A stretch of DNA of 64,000 nt from Pseudomonas putida. GTDB taxonomy: Bacteria; Pseudomonadota; Gammaproteobacteria; Pseudomonadales; Pseudomonadaceae. Below are positions 11,329-18,975 of this stretch, one piece after another. The notes under the pieces are model-generated. The model worked only from the letters and a program-made list of their open reading frames with translations. It did no database searches and was not told the DNA's origin. The position numbers and the translations under genes were made by a program. Numbering within the stretch: the stretch's first letter is position 1; each line of letters opens with the position of its first letter. Location of the stretch: NCBI RefSeq assembly GCF_004357765.1, contig NZ_SMTE01000002.1, forward strand, positions 372,001-436,000. The letters run 5' to 3'.

Positions 11329-12259
11329 CCCTGCCTTCTCCATGCCGCCGATGCCCCACGCTCAAGTACACGCTGTGTTCATGCCAGCTCCCGTTTGCGA
11401 ACAAGCGCTCGCGCACCTCCAGGGTGGTTTCATCGATATTCGCCACCCGCCCCTCGTTACGCCCCAGCACATCCCCCAACTGGACCCGATACACCTGGCC
11501 TCCGGCCAGCAGCAAGGCCTGTCGCTCCTCGCCCCGGGCAAGGCTACCGACCATCCTCAGTTGACCCAGTGCGACGCCAGCCAGACCGGCCTCTCCCGGC
11601 CCACCGCCGCTGGCGAACAGGTCACCGGCAGGAGCTGCCGGCAAAGGCCGAGCGGGCTCGTCAGCCAGCGATGCGGGCATCACCGGCTCACCCTCGGCGC
11701 GGTAGGCATTTACTTGCAAGGTCAAACGTAACAGGCCGTCCTCGGACTCCGTCTGCCGCCACTGGAAGTCGCCAGTTCCCAGTACGCGAACCTGCCCCAG
11801 CCAGTCGTCGAGCAGGTGCCGCAGAGCGCCGTAACGTCCGACCACCTGCACCTGCATGGGCATTCGCCAGTAAAGGTCTTCGCGGATTTCATCGAGCAAC
11901 TCGAGTCGCTCGAGGATCACCCCGCGCACCTGGGCAGACCGGGATAGATGCTCCACCAGACCGGCCACCCCCTCGCCCGCGGAAAGTCGCCAAAGCGCTC
12001 CCTGCACCTCACTCTGCACGCCGATCAACTTCGCACGCAGTGCTTGCAACCCCGCCACATCGCGCCGACCAGCCTGCTCCTCAGCGGCCAGCGCCTGGCT
12101 GACCAACGCCTGTTCCTGCTGCAGCCGCAACAGATCGGGCAGGCGTACGGCGGCACCTGCTCCCAGCACCAACAGCGCAGCGAGGGCGACCAACGCGCAG
12201 CGCACCGCGCTGCTCTGAACCGCAATCCAGTCCTCATCCACCCAGGGCCAGCGCGTCAC
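11246..12259 (-). CDS. Fused PilO-PilP pilus alignment protein
   Basis: 337 residues that read as two normally separate proteins. Residues 1-190 resemble PilO: a short cytoplasmic start, one membrane helix (VALAALLVLGAGAAV), a coiled coil, then a ferredoxin-like periplasmic fold (LYWRMPMQVQVVGRYGALR). After a Pro/Ala-rich linker (about 195-225), residues 226-300 resemble the PilP HR domain (LGQLRMVGSLARGEERQALLLAGGQ, YRVQLGDVLG). PilN/PilO/PilP connect PilM to the PilQ secretin; fusing them tethers PilP without its usual lipid anchor. The start overlaps the pilN stop by 4 nt. The last 30 or so residues overlap pilQ and do not look like PilP. Confidence 0.8.
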   Translation of the reverse strand: MTRWPWVDEDWIAVQSSAVRCALVALAALLVLGAGAAVRLPDLLRLQQEQALVSQALAAEEQAGRRDVAGLQALRAKLIGVQSEVQGALWRLSAGEGVAGLVEHLSRSAQVRGVILERLELLDEIREDLYWRMPMQVQVVGRYGALRHLLDDWLGQVRVLGTGDFQWRQTESEDGLLRLTLQVNAYRAEGEPVMPASLADEPARPLPAAPAGDLFASGGGPGEAGLAGVALGQLRMVGSLARGEERQALLLAGGQVYRVQLGDVLGRNEGRVANIDETTLEVRERLFANGSWHEHSVYLSVGHRRHGEGRDEVGQKLEMAVGADDADPAGFGDSLPW

Positions 12260-12792
12260 GACGGCGAAGCCGTTACACGCACGGCCAAGCGGAAGTGCTC
12301 CCCGCCTGCCTGGCGCTGCATGTGCCGAAGCGCGGGTTCACTCACCCCCCTGGCGTCTTCGAGGCCTTTCATGAACGCCGCCACCGCACCCGCAGACACC
12401 GCCAAACCCGTCATGTGTAACTGCGCACCATCAAGGCTTAGCGTGGTCAGTTCGACGCCATCAGGCAATGCCTGCTCCAGTTCGCTCAATAGCGCAGGCA
12501 AGCGCTGTTGCCCGGCGCGAAGCGAAGCGAGGGCCTGGGACTGCCTGCTCGCCGCCTCCAGCGTCGTACGCACCTGTGCGAACGGTTCGAGTTGCTGGTC
12601 CAGCGCCGCGATGGCGCGCTCACGTCGATCATTGGCGAGAGCTTGTTGCTGGACACGTTGCCTCGCCATCCGATCGATCAGCAACACCAGGCACAACGCC
12701 AGGCACATGCTGCCCACCAGCGCTCGCTTGAATCGCTTCACCGCAGACAGCCGTTGGCGCTCGCGCCAGGGCAACAGGTTCAGGCGCAGCAT
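12256..12792 (-). CDS. pilN: Type IV pilus assembly protein PilN
   Basis: 178 residues from the ATG at 12790-12792 (MLRLNLLPWRERQR). The conserved cytoplasmic NLLPWRE motif, which docks in PilM, is followed by a membrane helix (ALVGSMCLALCLVLLI), a coiled coil and a periplasmic domain. The start overlaps the pilM stop as TGATG, and the stop overlaps the next start as ATGA, so the genes are translationally coupled. Longer upstream readings are excluded by the NLLPWRE position. Inner-membrane part of the PilMNOP alignment complex. Confidence 0.93.
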   Translation of the reverse strand: MLRLNLLPWRERQRLSAVKRFKRALVGSMCLALCLVLLIDRMARQRVQQQALANDRRERAIAALDQQLEPFAQVRTTLEAASRQSQALASLRAGQQRLPALLSELEQALPDGVELTTLSLDGAQLHMTGLAVSAGAVAAFMKGLEDARGVSEPALRHMQRQAGGEHFRLAVRVTASPS

Positions 12793-13631
12793 CAATGCAG
12801 CCCTCCCAGCGCCAATGCGTAGGCCAGGACCATGGTCCCATCCCCCCTGGTCATCCCTGGCATGGCCGGTAGCGCATGGCATGGAACACCCAGTGTCGCG
12901 CTCAATGCATCGAGCCGGTCAGGCGTCAGCGCTTGACGACCGACCACCTGCAGCGACTGCAGCACAAGCGAAGAAGGAATGCCCACTGCACCTGGCGCAA
13001 GCTCCAAAGCATGGCGCTGCGGGACTTGATCGCGGGACCAGCCATACAGGATGGCGTCCCCGCCTTCCAACCGCAAAAGCGCCTGGTCGCCCTCCGCACG
13101 GGTCGGCATCGCACGCCGCAAGGCAATGCTATCGACTTCGACCGCCACCAGGTCCAGTCCGGCCCGCGCAACCATCCGTTCGACCGGCTCCAGCGCTCGC
13201 TGCCGACAGGCGGCCACCAGCACGTCCTGGTGCCCGTCCCGCTCACCGGAAGCGCCAAGCACCTGGAAGTCCAGCGCCAGGTCATCCAGTGGAAACGGAA
13301 ACAGCCGCTCGGCATCGGCGAGCAGTTGCGCTTCGAGTCCGGACGCCCCGAGGCCCTGTGGCAACTGGCAGTGCTTGAAGATGACCTGGGAACCCGGTAA
13401 CGCCAGGGCTGCCCGGCGCTGCCGACTGCCACAACGGCGCAGGGCGTTTTCCAGGGCGGCGACGACGCTGTCGGGGTCGCCGGCAGCCCCATCGGAAGAC
13501 AGGGGCTCCGATATGCAGGCCGCCACCCGGTGACGCCGACGACAGCCCTGGAGTTGAATGATCCGTACCGAATCGGAGGCGATCTCCACCCCCAGCAGTG
13601 AACCGGCATCCTTGCCGAAGCGTCCTAGCAT
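12792..13631 (-). CDS. pilM: Type IV pilus assembly protein PilM, shortened
   Basis: 279 residues from the ATG at 13629-13631, with AAGGA 7 nt upstream. The N-terminal half resembles PilM, an actin-like cytoplasmic protein (LLGVEIASDSVRIIQLQG, FPFPLDDLALDFQVLG, DVLVAACR). It is about 75 residues shorter than the usual 354. The second nucleotide-binding strand, normally DIGA.. in the middle, reads ALLRLEGGDAILYG, so ATP binding may be lost. First gene of the pil-aro-damX operon, divergent from ponA. Confidence 0.88.
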   Translation of the reverse strand: MLGRFGKDAGSLLGVEIASDSVRIIQLQGCRRRHRVAACISEPLSSDGAAGDPDSVVAALENALRRCGSRQRRAALALPGSQVIFKHCQLPQGLGASGLEAQLLADAERLFPFPLDDLALDFQVLGASGERDGHQDVLVAACRQRALEPVERMVARAGLDLVAVEVDSIALRRAMPTRAEGDQALLRLEGGDAILYGWSRDQVPQRHALELAPGAVGIPSSLVLQSLQVVGRQALTPDRLDALSATLGVPCHALPAMPGMTRGDGTMVLAYALALGGLH

Positions 13632-13711
13632 CGCTGTTCCTTTTTTACTGTGATGTCGCCCCGCCGACAGACGGCCGTGCAGGCCATGCGCCGAGGCCGG
13701 CCGCCCAGGCG

Positions 13712-13742
13712 GTGACCCGGCGGAGCGAAAAATGCTTATAAT
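13712..13742 (+). promoter_or_regulatory. Promoter of ponA
   Basis: A perfect -10 box TATAAT at 13737-13742 lies about 28 nt before the first possible ponA start. A weak -35 match GTGACC sits at 13712-13717 (19-nt spacer). The leader would be short. It lies in the 138-nt divergent region between pilM and ponA. Confidence 0.6.
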
Positions 13743-13769
13743 GCCCAGCGCTTTTCCGGCGCTGGCCGC

Positions 13770-16256
13770 GTGCAATCCACTCCTCAACCTGGACACCCAA
13801 AAGCCTTGATACGCCTGCTGAAGTTCTTCTGGTGGTCTCTCGTCGCAGTCATCTGCGCGCTCGTACTCGGTGTGAGCGGTGCGTTTCTGTATCTTAGTCC
13901 CAGCCTGCCCTCGGTCGACGCTCTCAGAAGCATCCAGTTGCAGATCCCCCTGAGGGTCTATAGCAGCGACGGCAAGCTGATTGCCGAGTTCGGCGAAATG
14001 CGCCGCTCGCCGATCCGTTTTGCGGATATTCCCCCGCAATTCATTCAGGCGCTTCTGTCAGCCGAAGATGACAATTTCCTCAACCACTACGGCGTCGATC
14101 CGGGCAGCCTGATGCGCGCCGCGACCCAGTTGTTGAAGTCCGGCCATATCCAGACCGGCGGCAGCACCATCACCATGCAGGTGGCGAAGAACTTCTTCCT
14201 GACCAACGAGCGCAGCTTCTCGCGCAAGACCACCGAGATCCTGCTGGCGCTGCAGATCGAACGGGAACTGACCAAGGACGAAATCCTCGAGCTGTACGTC
14301 AACAAGATCTACCTGGGCAACCGCGCCTATGGCATCGATGCCGCCGCGCAGGTGTACTACGGCAAGTCGATCCGCGACATCAGCCTGGCGCAGATGGCGA
14401 TGATCGCCGGCCTGCCCAAGGCACCGTCGCGCTTCAATCCGCTGGCCAATCCGGTGCGCGCCAAGGAGCGCCGCGACTGGATCCTGGGCCGCATGTACAA
14501 GCTCGGCAAAATCGATCAGGCCAGCTACGAAGCGGCCTTGGCTGAACCGCTCAACGCCAGCTATCACGTGCCGACGCCGGAGGTGAACGCGCCGTACATC
14601 GCCGAGATGGCCCGCGCCGAAATGGTCGGGCGCTACGGCAGCGACGCCTATACGGAAGGTTTCCGGGTGACCACCACGGTGCCCAGCGACATGCAGGAAA
14701 TGGCCAACAAAGCCGTGCTCAATGGGCTCACCGCCTACGACGAGCGCCACGGCTACCGTGGCCCCGAGTCGCGTTTCCCCGGCAAGACCCACGCTGCCTG
14801 GCTGCAGGAACTGAACAAACAGCGCGCCCTCGGCGGCCTGGAACCGGCCATCGTCACCGAGGTCGACAAGACCGGGCTGAAGGTGATGACCCGCGACGGT
14901 GAAGAAGAGCACGTTGCCTGGGACACCATGAAATGGGCACGTCCTTACCTCAACACCAACGCCCAGGGGCGTTCGCCGCAATCACCGGCGGACGTTGCCC
15001 AGGTGGGCGACTTGGTACGGGTACAACGCCTGGAGGATGGTTCGCTCAAGTTCAGTCAGGTGCCGGCGGCGCAAAGTGCACTGGTGACCCTCGACCCCTA
15101 TAGCGGCGCGATCCGCGCCTTGGTCGGCGGTTTCTCGTTCGAGCAGAGCAACTACAACCGCGTCATGCAGGCCAAGCGCCAGCCAGGCTCGAGCTTCAAA
15201 CCCTTCGTCTACAGCGCGGCGTTGGACAGTGGCTATACCGCGGCCAGCCTGGTCAACGACGCACCGATCGTGTTCGTCGACGAGTACCTGGACAAAGTCT
15301 GGCGACCGAAGAACGACACCAACACGTTCCTCGGCCCGATCCGCATGCGCGAGGCGCTGTACAAGTCGCGCAACCTGGTGTCGATTCGCCTGCTGCAAGC
15401 CATGGGCGTCGACCGCACCATCGACTACATCAGCAAGTTCGGCTTCAACAAGCAGGACCTGCCGCGCAACCTGTCCCTGGCACTGGGCACCGCAACGTTG
15501 ACGCCGATGGAGATCGCGACCGGCTGGAGCACCTTCGCCAACGGCGGCTACAAGATCAACCCGTACCTGATCGAGCGGATCGAGAGCCGCAATGGCGAAA
15601 CCTTGTTCACCGCCAATCCCGCTCGCGTGCCTCAAGGCGCCGAAGACAACGCCGGAGTAGCCGCGCCGGAGCAGCCGCTCAGCACCGCCGCATTGCCTGG
15701 GGAGGCACCGGCTGACAGCCAGGAGGCTGCGCAGCCGCAGACCCCGGCGGTGGCCGAGCGGATCGTCGATGGCCGCACCACCTACATCCTCACCAGCATG
15801 CTGCAGGACGTGATCAAGCGAGGGACCGGTCGTCGTGCCCTGGCCTTGGGCCGTGACGACCTCGCAGGCAAGACCGGTACCACCAACGAGTCCAAGGACG
15901 CCTGGTTCTCCGGCTACAACGCCGACTACGTGACTTCCGTCTGGGTCGGTTTCGACCAGCCGGAAAGTCTTGGCCGTCGGGAATACGGCGGTACCGCGGC
16001 ACTGCCGATCTGGATGAACTTCATGGGCGCGGCGCTCAAAGGCAAGCCAAGCCATGCGCCTGCCGAACCCGAGGGCATCCTCAGCCTGCGCGTCGATCCG
16101 ATCAGTGGACGGGCCGCTTCGCCAAGCACGCCTAACGCCTACTTCGAGCTGTTCAAGGCCGAAGACTCGCCACCCTCGGTGGACGAACTGGGCAATGGGG
16201 TGGCACCTGGCAGCCCGCTACCGGCCGACGAAGCGACGCCGATGGACCTGTTCTAG
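13770..16256 (+). CDS. ponA: Penicillin-binding protein 1A (bifunctional transglycosylase/transpeptidase)
   Basis: Up to 828 residues; the start could be GTG 13770 or TTG 13806 (IRLLKFFWWS), which fits the family N-terminus better. There is no strong ribosome binding site for either. A membrane anchor (about 25-45) is followed by a GT51 transglycosylase domain with catalytic Glu in SAEDDNFLNHYG and QVAKNFFL. The transpeptidase domain has the Ser-x-x-Lys in PGSSFKP, the S-R-N motif and KTGTTNESKDAW. An OB-like insert lies between. It polymerises and cross-links peptidoglycan at the inner membrane. Also called mrcA. Confidence 0.95.
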   Translation: MQSTPQPGHPKALIRLLKFFWWSLVAVICALVLGVSGAFLYLSPSLPSVDALRSIQLQIPLRVYSSDGKLIAEFGEMRRSPIRFADIPPQFIQALLSAEDDNFLNHYGVDPGSLMRAATQLLKSGHIQTGGSTITMQVAKNFFLTNERSFSRKTTEILLALQIERELTKDEILELYVNKIYLGNRAYGIDAAAQVYYGKSIRDISLAQMAMIAGLPKAPSRFNPLANPVRAKERRDWILGRMYKLGKIDQASYEAALAEPLNASYHVPTPEVNAPYIAEMARAEMVGRYGSDAYTEGFRVTTTVPSDMQEMANKAVLNGLTAYDERHGYRGPESRFPGKTHAAWLQELNKQRALGGLEPAIVTEVDKTGLKVMTRDGEEEHVAWDTMKWARPYLNTNAQGRSPQSPADVAQVGDLVRVQRLEDGSLKFSQVPAAQSALVTLDPYSGAIRALVGGFSFEQSNYNRVMQAKRQPGSSFKPFVYSAALDSGYTAASLVNDAPIVFVDEYLDKVWRPKNDTNTFLGPIRMREALYKSRNLVSIRLLQAMGVDRTIDYISKFGFNKQDLPRNLSLALGTATLTPMEIATGWSTFANGGYKINPYLIERIESRNGETLFTANPARVPQGAEDNAGVAAPEQPLSTAALPGEAPADSQEAAQPQTPAVAERIVDGRTTYILTSMLQDVIKRGTGRRALALGRDDLAGKTGTTNESKDAWFSGYNADYVTSVWVGFDQPESLGRREYGGTAALPIWMNFMGAALKGKPSHAPAEPEGILSLRVDPISGRAASPSTPNAYFELFKAEDSPPSVDELGNGVAPGSPLPADEATPMDLF

Positions 16257-16277
16257 CCTGGAACCTGAAGCAAAAAA

Positions 16278-16306
16278 AACCGGCTCATATGAGCCGGTTC
16301 TTTTTT
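16278..16306. terminator. Bidirectional terminator between ponA and maeB
   Basis: A perfect 22-nt palindrome, AACCGGCTCAT joined to ATGAGCCGGTT (16278-16299), is flanked by A8 on the left and T6 on the right. It therefore can stop the converging ponA and maeB transcripts on both strands. Confidence 0.93.
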
Positions 16307-16317
16307 GTCTGCTACTT

Positions 16318-17586
16318 TCAGCCGTTGAACACTTCATCCACGCTGTTCAGCGGGTAGTGCTTCGGATACGGCAGGGTCGCGACGCCGGATTCGATGGCGG
16401 CCTTGGCCACGGCATCGGAAACCACAGTGATCAGACGTGGATCCAGTGGTTTCGGAATGATGTACTCGCGACCGAATTCCAGGGCTTGGACGTTGTAGGC
16501 GTCGCAAACTTCCTTCGGAACCGGCAGCTTGGCCAGGTCTTTCAGGGCGATGGCGGCGGCGATCTTCATCTCTTCGTTGATGCGCTTGGCGCGAACGTCA
16601 AGCGCACCACGGAAGATGAACGGGAAGCCCAGTACGTTGTTGACCTGGTTCGGGTAGTCGGAACGACCGGTAGCCATGATCACGTCGCTGCGGGTTTCAT
16701 GGGCCAGTTCAGGCTTGATTTCCGGATCCGGGTTCGAGCAGGCGAACACGATCGGGTTGGCAGCCATCGACTTCAGACCTTCCGGGCTCAGCAGGTTCGG
16801 GCCGGACAGGCCGACGAACACGTCGGCGCCGTCCAATGCGTCGGCCAGGGTGCGCTTGTCGGTGGCGTGGGCGAACTGCGCCTTGTACTGGTTCAGGTCG
16901 TCACGACCAGCGTGGATCACGCCGCTGCGGTCGATCATGAAGATGTTCTCGACCTTGGCACCCATGCTGACCAGCAGCTTCATGCAGGAGATGGCGGCAG
17001 CGCCGGCACCCAGGCAGACGATCTTGGCGTCTTCGAGCTTCTTGCCGGCGATTTCCAGGGCGTTGATCATGCCGGCCGCGGTGACGATGGCGGTACCGTG
17101 CTGGTCATCGTGGAACACCGGGATGTCGCACTGCTCGATCAGAGTGCGCTCGATCTCGAAGCACTCAGGTGCCTTGATGTCTTCCAGGTTGATGCCACCG
17201 AAGGTGATGGAAATACGACGCACGGTATCGATGAAAGCCTGCGGGCTTTCCGACTCGACTTCGATGTCGAACACATCGATACCGGCGAAACGCTTGAACA
17301 GAACACCCTTGCCTTCCATGACCGGCTTGGAGGCCAGTGGGCCGAGGTCGCCCAGGCCGAGGATGGCGGTACCATCGGAAATCACAGCAACCAGGTTGCC
17401 CTTGCCGGTGTATTTGTAAGCCAGCTCTGCATCGCGGCCGATCTCGCGCACCGGCTCGGCAACGCCAGGGCTGTAGGCCAGGGCGAGGTCACGGGCAGTG
17501 GCGGTTGGCTTGGAGAGCTCGACGCTCAGTTTCCCCGGACGAGGTTGAGCGTGATAATCGAGAGCGGCGGTTTTCAGGTCTGACAT
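16318..17586 (-). CDS. maeB: NADP-dependent malic enzyme, short form
   Basis: 422 residues from the ATG at 17584-17586 (MSDLKTAALDYHAQPRPGKL); an in-frame ATG 9 nt upstream is possible. It converts malate to pyruvate and CO2, supplying NADPH. The N-terminal malic domain has LALAYSPGVAEP and GDGTAILGLGDLGP; the nucleotide domain has VCLGAGAAAISC. It lacks the C-terminal phosphotransacetylase-like domain of the roughly 760-residue MaeB, as is usual for the Pseudomonas short form. The leader contains a 10-bp hairpin at 17642-17665. Confidence 0.93.
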   Translation of the reverse strand: MSDLKTAALDYHAQPRPGKLSVELSKPTATARDLALAYSPGVAEPVREIGRDAELAYKYTGKGNLVAVISDGTAILGLGDLGPLASKPVMEGKGVLFKRFAGIDVFDIEVESESPQAFIDTVRRISITFGGINLEDIKAPECFEIERTLIEQCDIPVFHDDQHGTAIVTAAGMINALEIAGKKLEDAKIVCLGAGAAAISCMKLLVSMGAKVENIFMIDRSGVIHAGRDDLNQYKAQFAHATDKRTLADALDGADVFVGLSGPNLLSPEGLKSMAANPIVFACSNPDPEIKPELAHETRSDVIMATGRSDYPNQVNNVLGFPFIFRGALDVRAKRINEEMKIAAAIALKDLAKLPVPKEVCDAYNVQALEFGREYIIPKPLDPRLITVVSDAVAKAAIESGVATLPYPKHYPLNSVDEVFNG

Positions 17587-17641
17587 GGTGGGCATTCCGC
17601 TTGTTTACTGTTCTGACGGACCGCCGAGGATACGCAAAGAG

Positions 17642-17665
17642 CCGGGTAGTCACAAGACTGCCCGG
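17642..17665. promoter_or_regulatory. Hairpin in the maeB upstream region
   Basis: CCGGGTAGTC (17642-17651) pairs with GACTGCCCGG (17656-17665), 10 pairs with one G-U and an ACAA loop. It lies 56 nt upstream of maeB, inside the 178-nt spacer to the thermonuclease gene. It has no T tract on either strand, so a leader structure or protein site is more likely than a terminator. Confidence 0.45.
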
Positions 17666-17764
17666 TCACTTGTGTCAAGGCCTTTGGCCTAAGACTTTCC
17701 GCTATAACCCACGGGGCATACGCCTCACAGTGTGTACAATCTACACTCTTAATGTCTACATGTT

Positions 17765-18592
17765 TTAGCCGGAAATACGCTGCAGCATGCTGGGGTCGGT
17801 CAGCGGCAGCACCCAGCGCCGCTGGCCCGACTTGAGCCCTCCCCGGCGGGACCGATCCAGCACCCAACCCCGCGCCTCGACCCGATGCCCCTTGAGGTGT
17901 TCGAAGAAGCTGGAGGGAAAGCTGCGCTGCAGACGAGCCGGCACCTGCAACACCACGGCATCATCCAAGGTCAGCCAGACTCCACCTCGATTACGCTCGA
18001 TGCCTTGCACGGTGCCACTGAGCACGGCGAAGCCGGCGTGCCGCACGGCATCGGCACGCAGCACCGGCGATTGCCGCCATAGGCCGGCGCCAGCGTCGCG
18101 CGCAGCCTGTTCGGCCCGCTGCTGGCAGCGCGCCAGGCTGACATTGGGCGCCACCGCAACCCGGTAACCCAAGCCTTCGCTAAGCAACCGCGCCTCGAGA
18201 TTGTCGCCATTGCGCCCATACAAATGCGCCAGGGTGCGACCGTACTTGTCCCTGCCCTGCGCCCCCAACACCAGGCCGACCTGGCCATCACTGGCCTTTA
18301 CCAACGCCTGCAGGCGCCGTCTGGCGGCTTCGGCATAGGGTTCGCTGGTGCGCCCCTTGCGCCCGATTTCCGGCGCGTTGATACCGATCATCCGCACGCT
18401 GCGGCCATCGCTCAAGCGCACGGTGTCGCCATCGACCACCTGGCGAACCGCGACCGTCTGCGGATTGGCTGGCAGCGGGCAAAAGGCAGTGGCCGAAGCA
18501 GGGCAGTGCCAGATCGCAGCCACAAAAAAGGCGCCCACGAGGGGCGCCTTCTTCTGCAACAACGCGAAGCCCGAAGGATTCGCCATGCGCAT
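17765..18592 (-). CDS. Exported thermonuclease-family (SNase-like) nuclease
   Basis: 275 residues with an N-terminal signal-peptide-like segment (LLQKKAPLVGAFFVAAIWHCPASATA). A staphylococcal-nuclease OB-fold domain follows, with VVDGDTVRLSDGR, RMIGINAPEIG, the catalytic-type DKYGRTLAHLY and EGLGYRV. It would cut DNA/RNA in the periplasm or outside. Its ATG is 2 nt past the rpmE stop (TAATCATG), so translation may be coupled. Odd: the rpmE terminator lies within its first codons (18524-18550), so expression depends on read-through. About 100 residues follow the nuclease domain; their role is unknown. Confidence 0.85.
   Translation of the reverse strand: MRMANPSGFALLQKKAPLVGAFFVAAIWHCPASATAFCPLPANPQTVAVRQVVDGDTVRLSDGRSVRMIGINAPEIGRKGRTSEPYAEAARRRLQALVKASDGQVGLVLGAQGRDKYGRTLAHLYGRNGDNLEARLLSEGLGYRVAVAPNVSLARCQQRAEQAARDAGAGLWRQSPVLRADAVRHAGFAVLSGTVQGIERNRGGVWLTLDDAVVLQVPARLQRSFPSSFFEHLKGHRVEARGWVLDRSRRGGLKSGQRRWVLPLTDPSMLQRISG
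18524..18550 (-). terminator. rpmE intrinsic terminator inside the nuclease coding sequence
   Basis: AAGGCGCCC (18528-18536) pairs with GGGCGCCTT (18542-18550). On the minus strand the stem is followed by TTTTTT (18529-18524). It is a textbook rho-independent terminator about 45 nt after the rpmE stop. It also lies within codons of the following nuclease gene that encode its signal peptide. Confidence 0.85.
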
Positions 18593-18594
18593 GA

Positions 18595-18807
18595 TTACTT
18601 CTTGGTACCGAACATGCCGAAGCGGTCGGCGAACTTCTGTACGCGACCACCGGTGTCCAGGACTTTCTGCTTACCGGTGTAGAACGGGTGGCACAGGTTG
18701 CACACGTCGATCGCCAGGGTATCGCCCAGGGTCGAACGGGTTTCGAATTTGTTGCCGCAGCTGCAAGTGACTGCAACTACTTCGTAGTTCGGATGAATAT
18801 CTTTCAT
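18595..18807 (-). CDS. rpmE: 50S ribosomal protein L31, zinc-binding form
   Basis: 70 residues, typical for L31: [18 protein letters not shown] to the C-terminal basic tail. Zinc-ligand cysteines are present (CSC near 16-18, CNLC near 37-40), so this is the C+ type that binds zinc, not the zinc-free paralogue. The ATG at 18805-18807 has GAGGA upstream. It is divergent from priA. Confidence 0.97.
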   Translation of the reverse strand: MKDIHPNYEVVAVTCSCGNKFETRSTLGDTLAIDVCNLCHPFYTGKQKVLDTGGRVQKFADRFGMFGTKK

Positions 18808-18877
18808 GGTTGCTTCCTCGAGCTGCGTGCCGCCATCCAACACCAATTGTTGAATACCGCACGTAATTAGGCGGCGA

Positions 18878-18905
18878 ATAATACCAGAGCACAGCGCTAG
18901 CGCAA
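18878..18905 (-). promoter_or_regulatory. Probable rpmE promoter
   Basis: On the minus strand TTGCGC (18905-18900), a 16-nt spacer and TATTAT (18883-18878) form a plausible sigma-70 promoter about 70 nt upstream of the rpmE start. The -10 matches consensus at 5 of 6 positions; the -35 is weak. Confidence 0.45.
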
Positions 18906-18975
18906 GTTGTCGCGTGTACCAACGGTCGTCTGCTAGGCTCGCCAAACCTTGAAATGCCCTGCCGAGACCTTCCGC

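Noticed and set aside
13632-14039. Upstream extension of pilM to 415 residues
   Set aside because: It would overlap ponA on the other strand; the ATG at 13631 has a good ribosome binding site and the family N-terminus.
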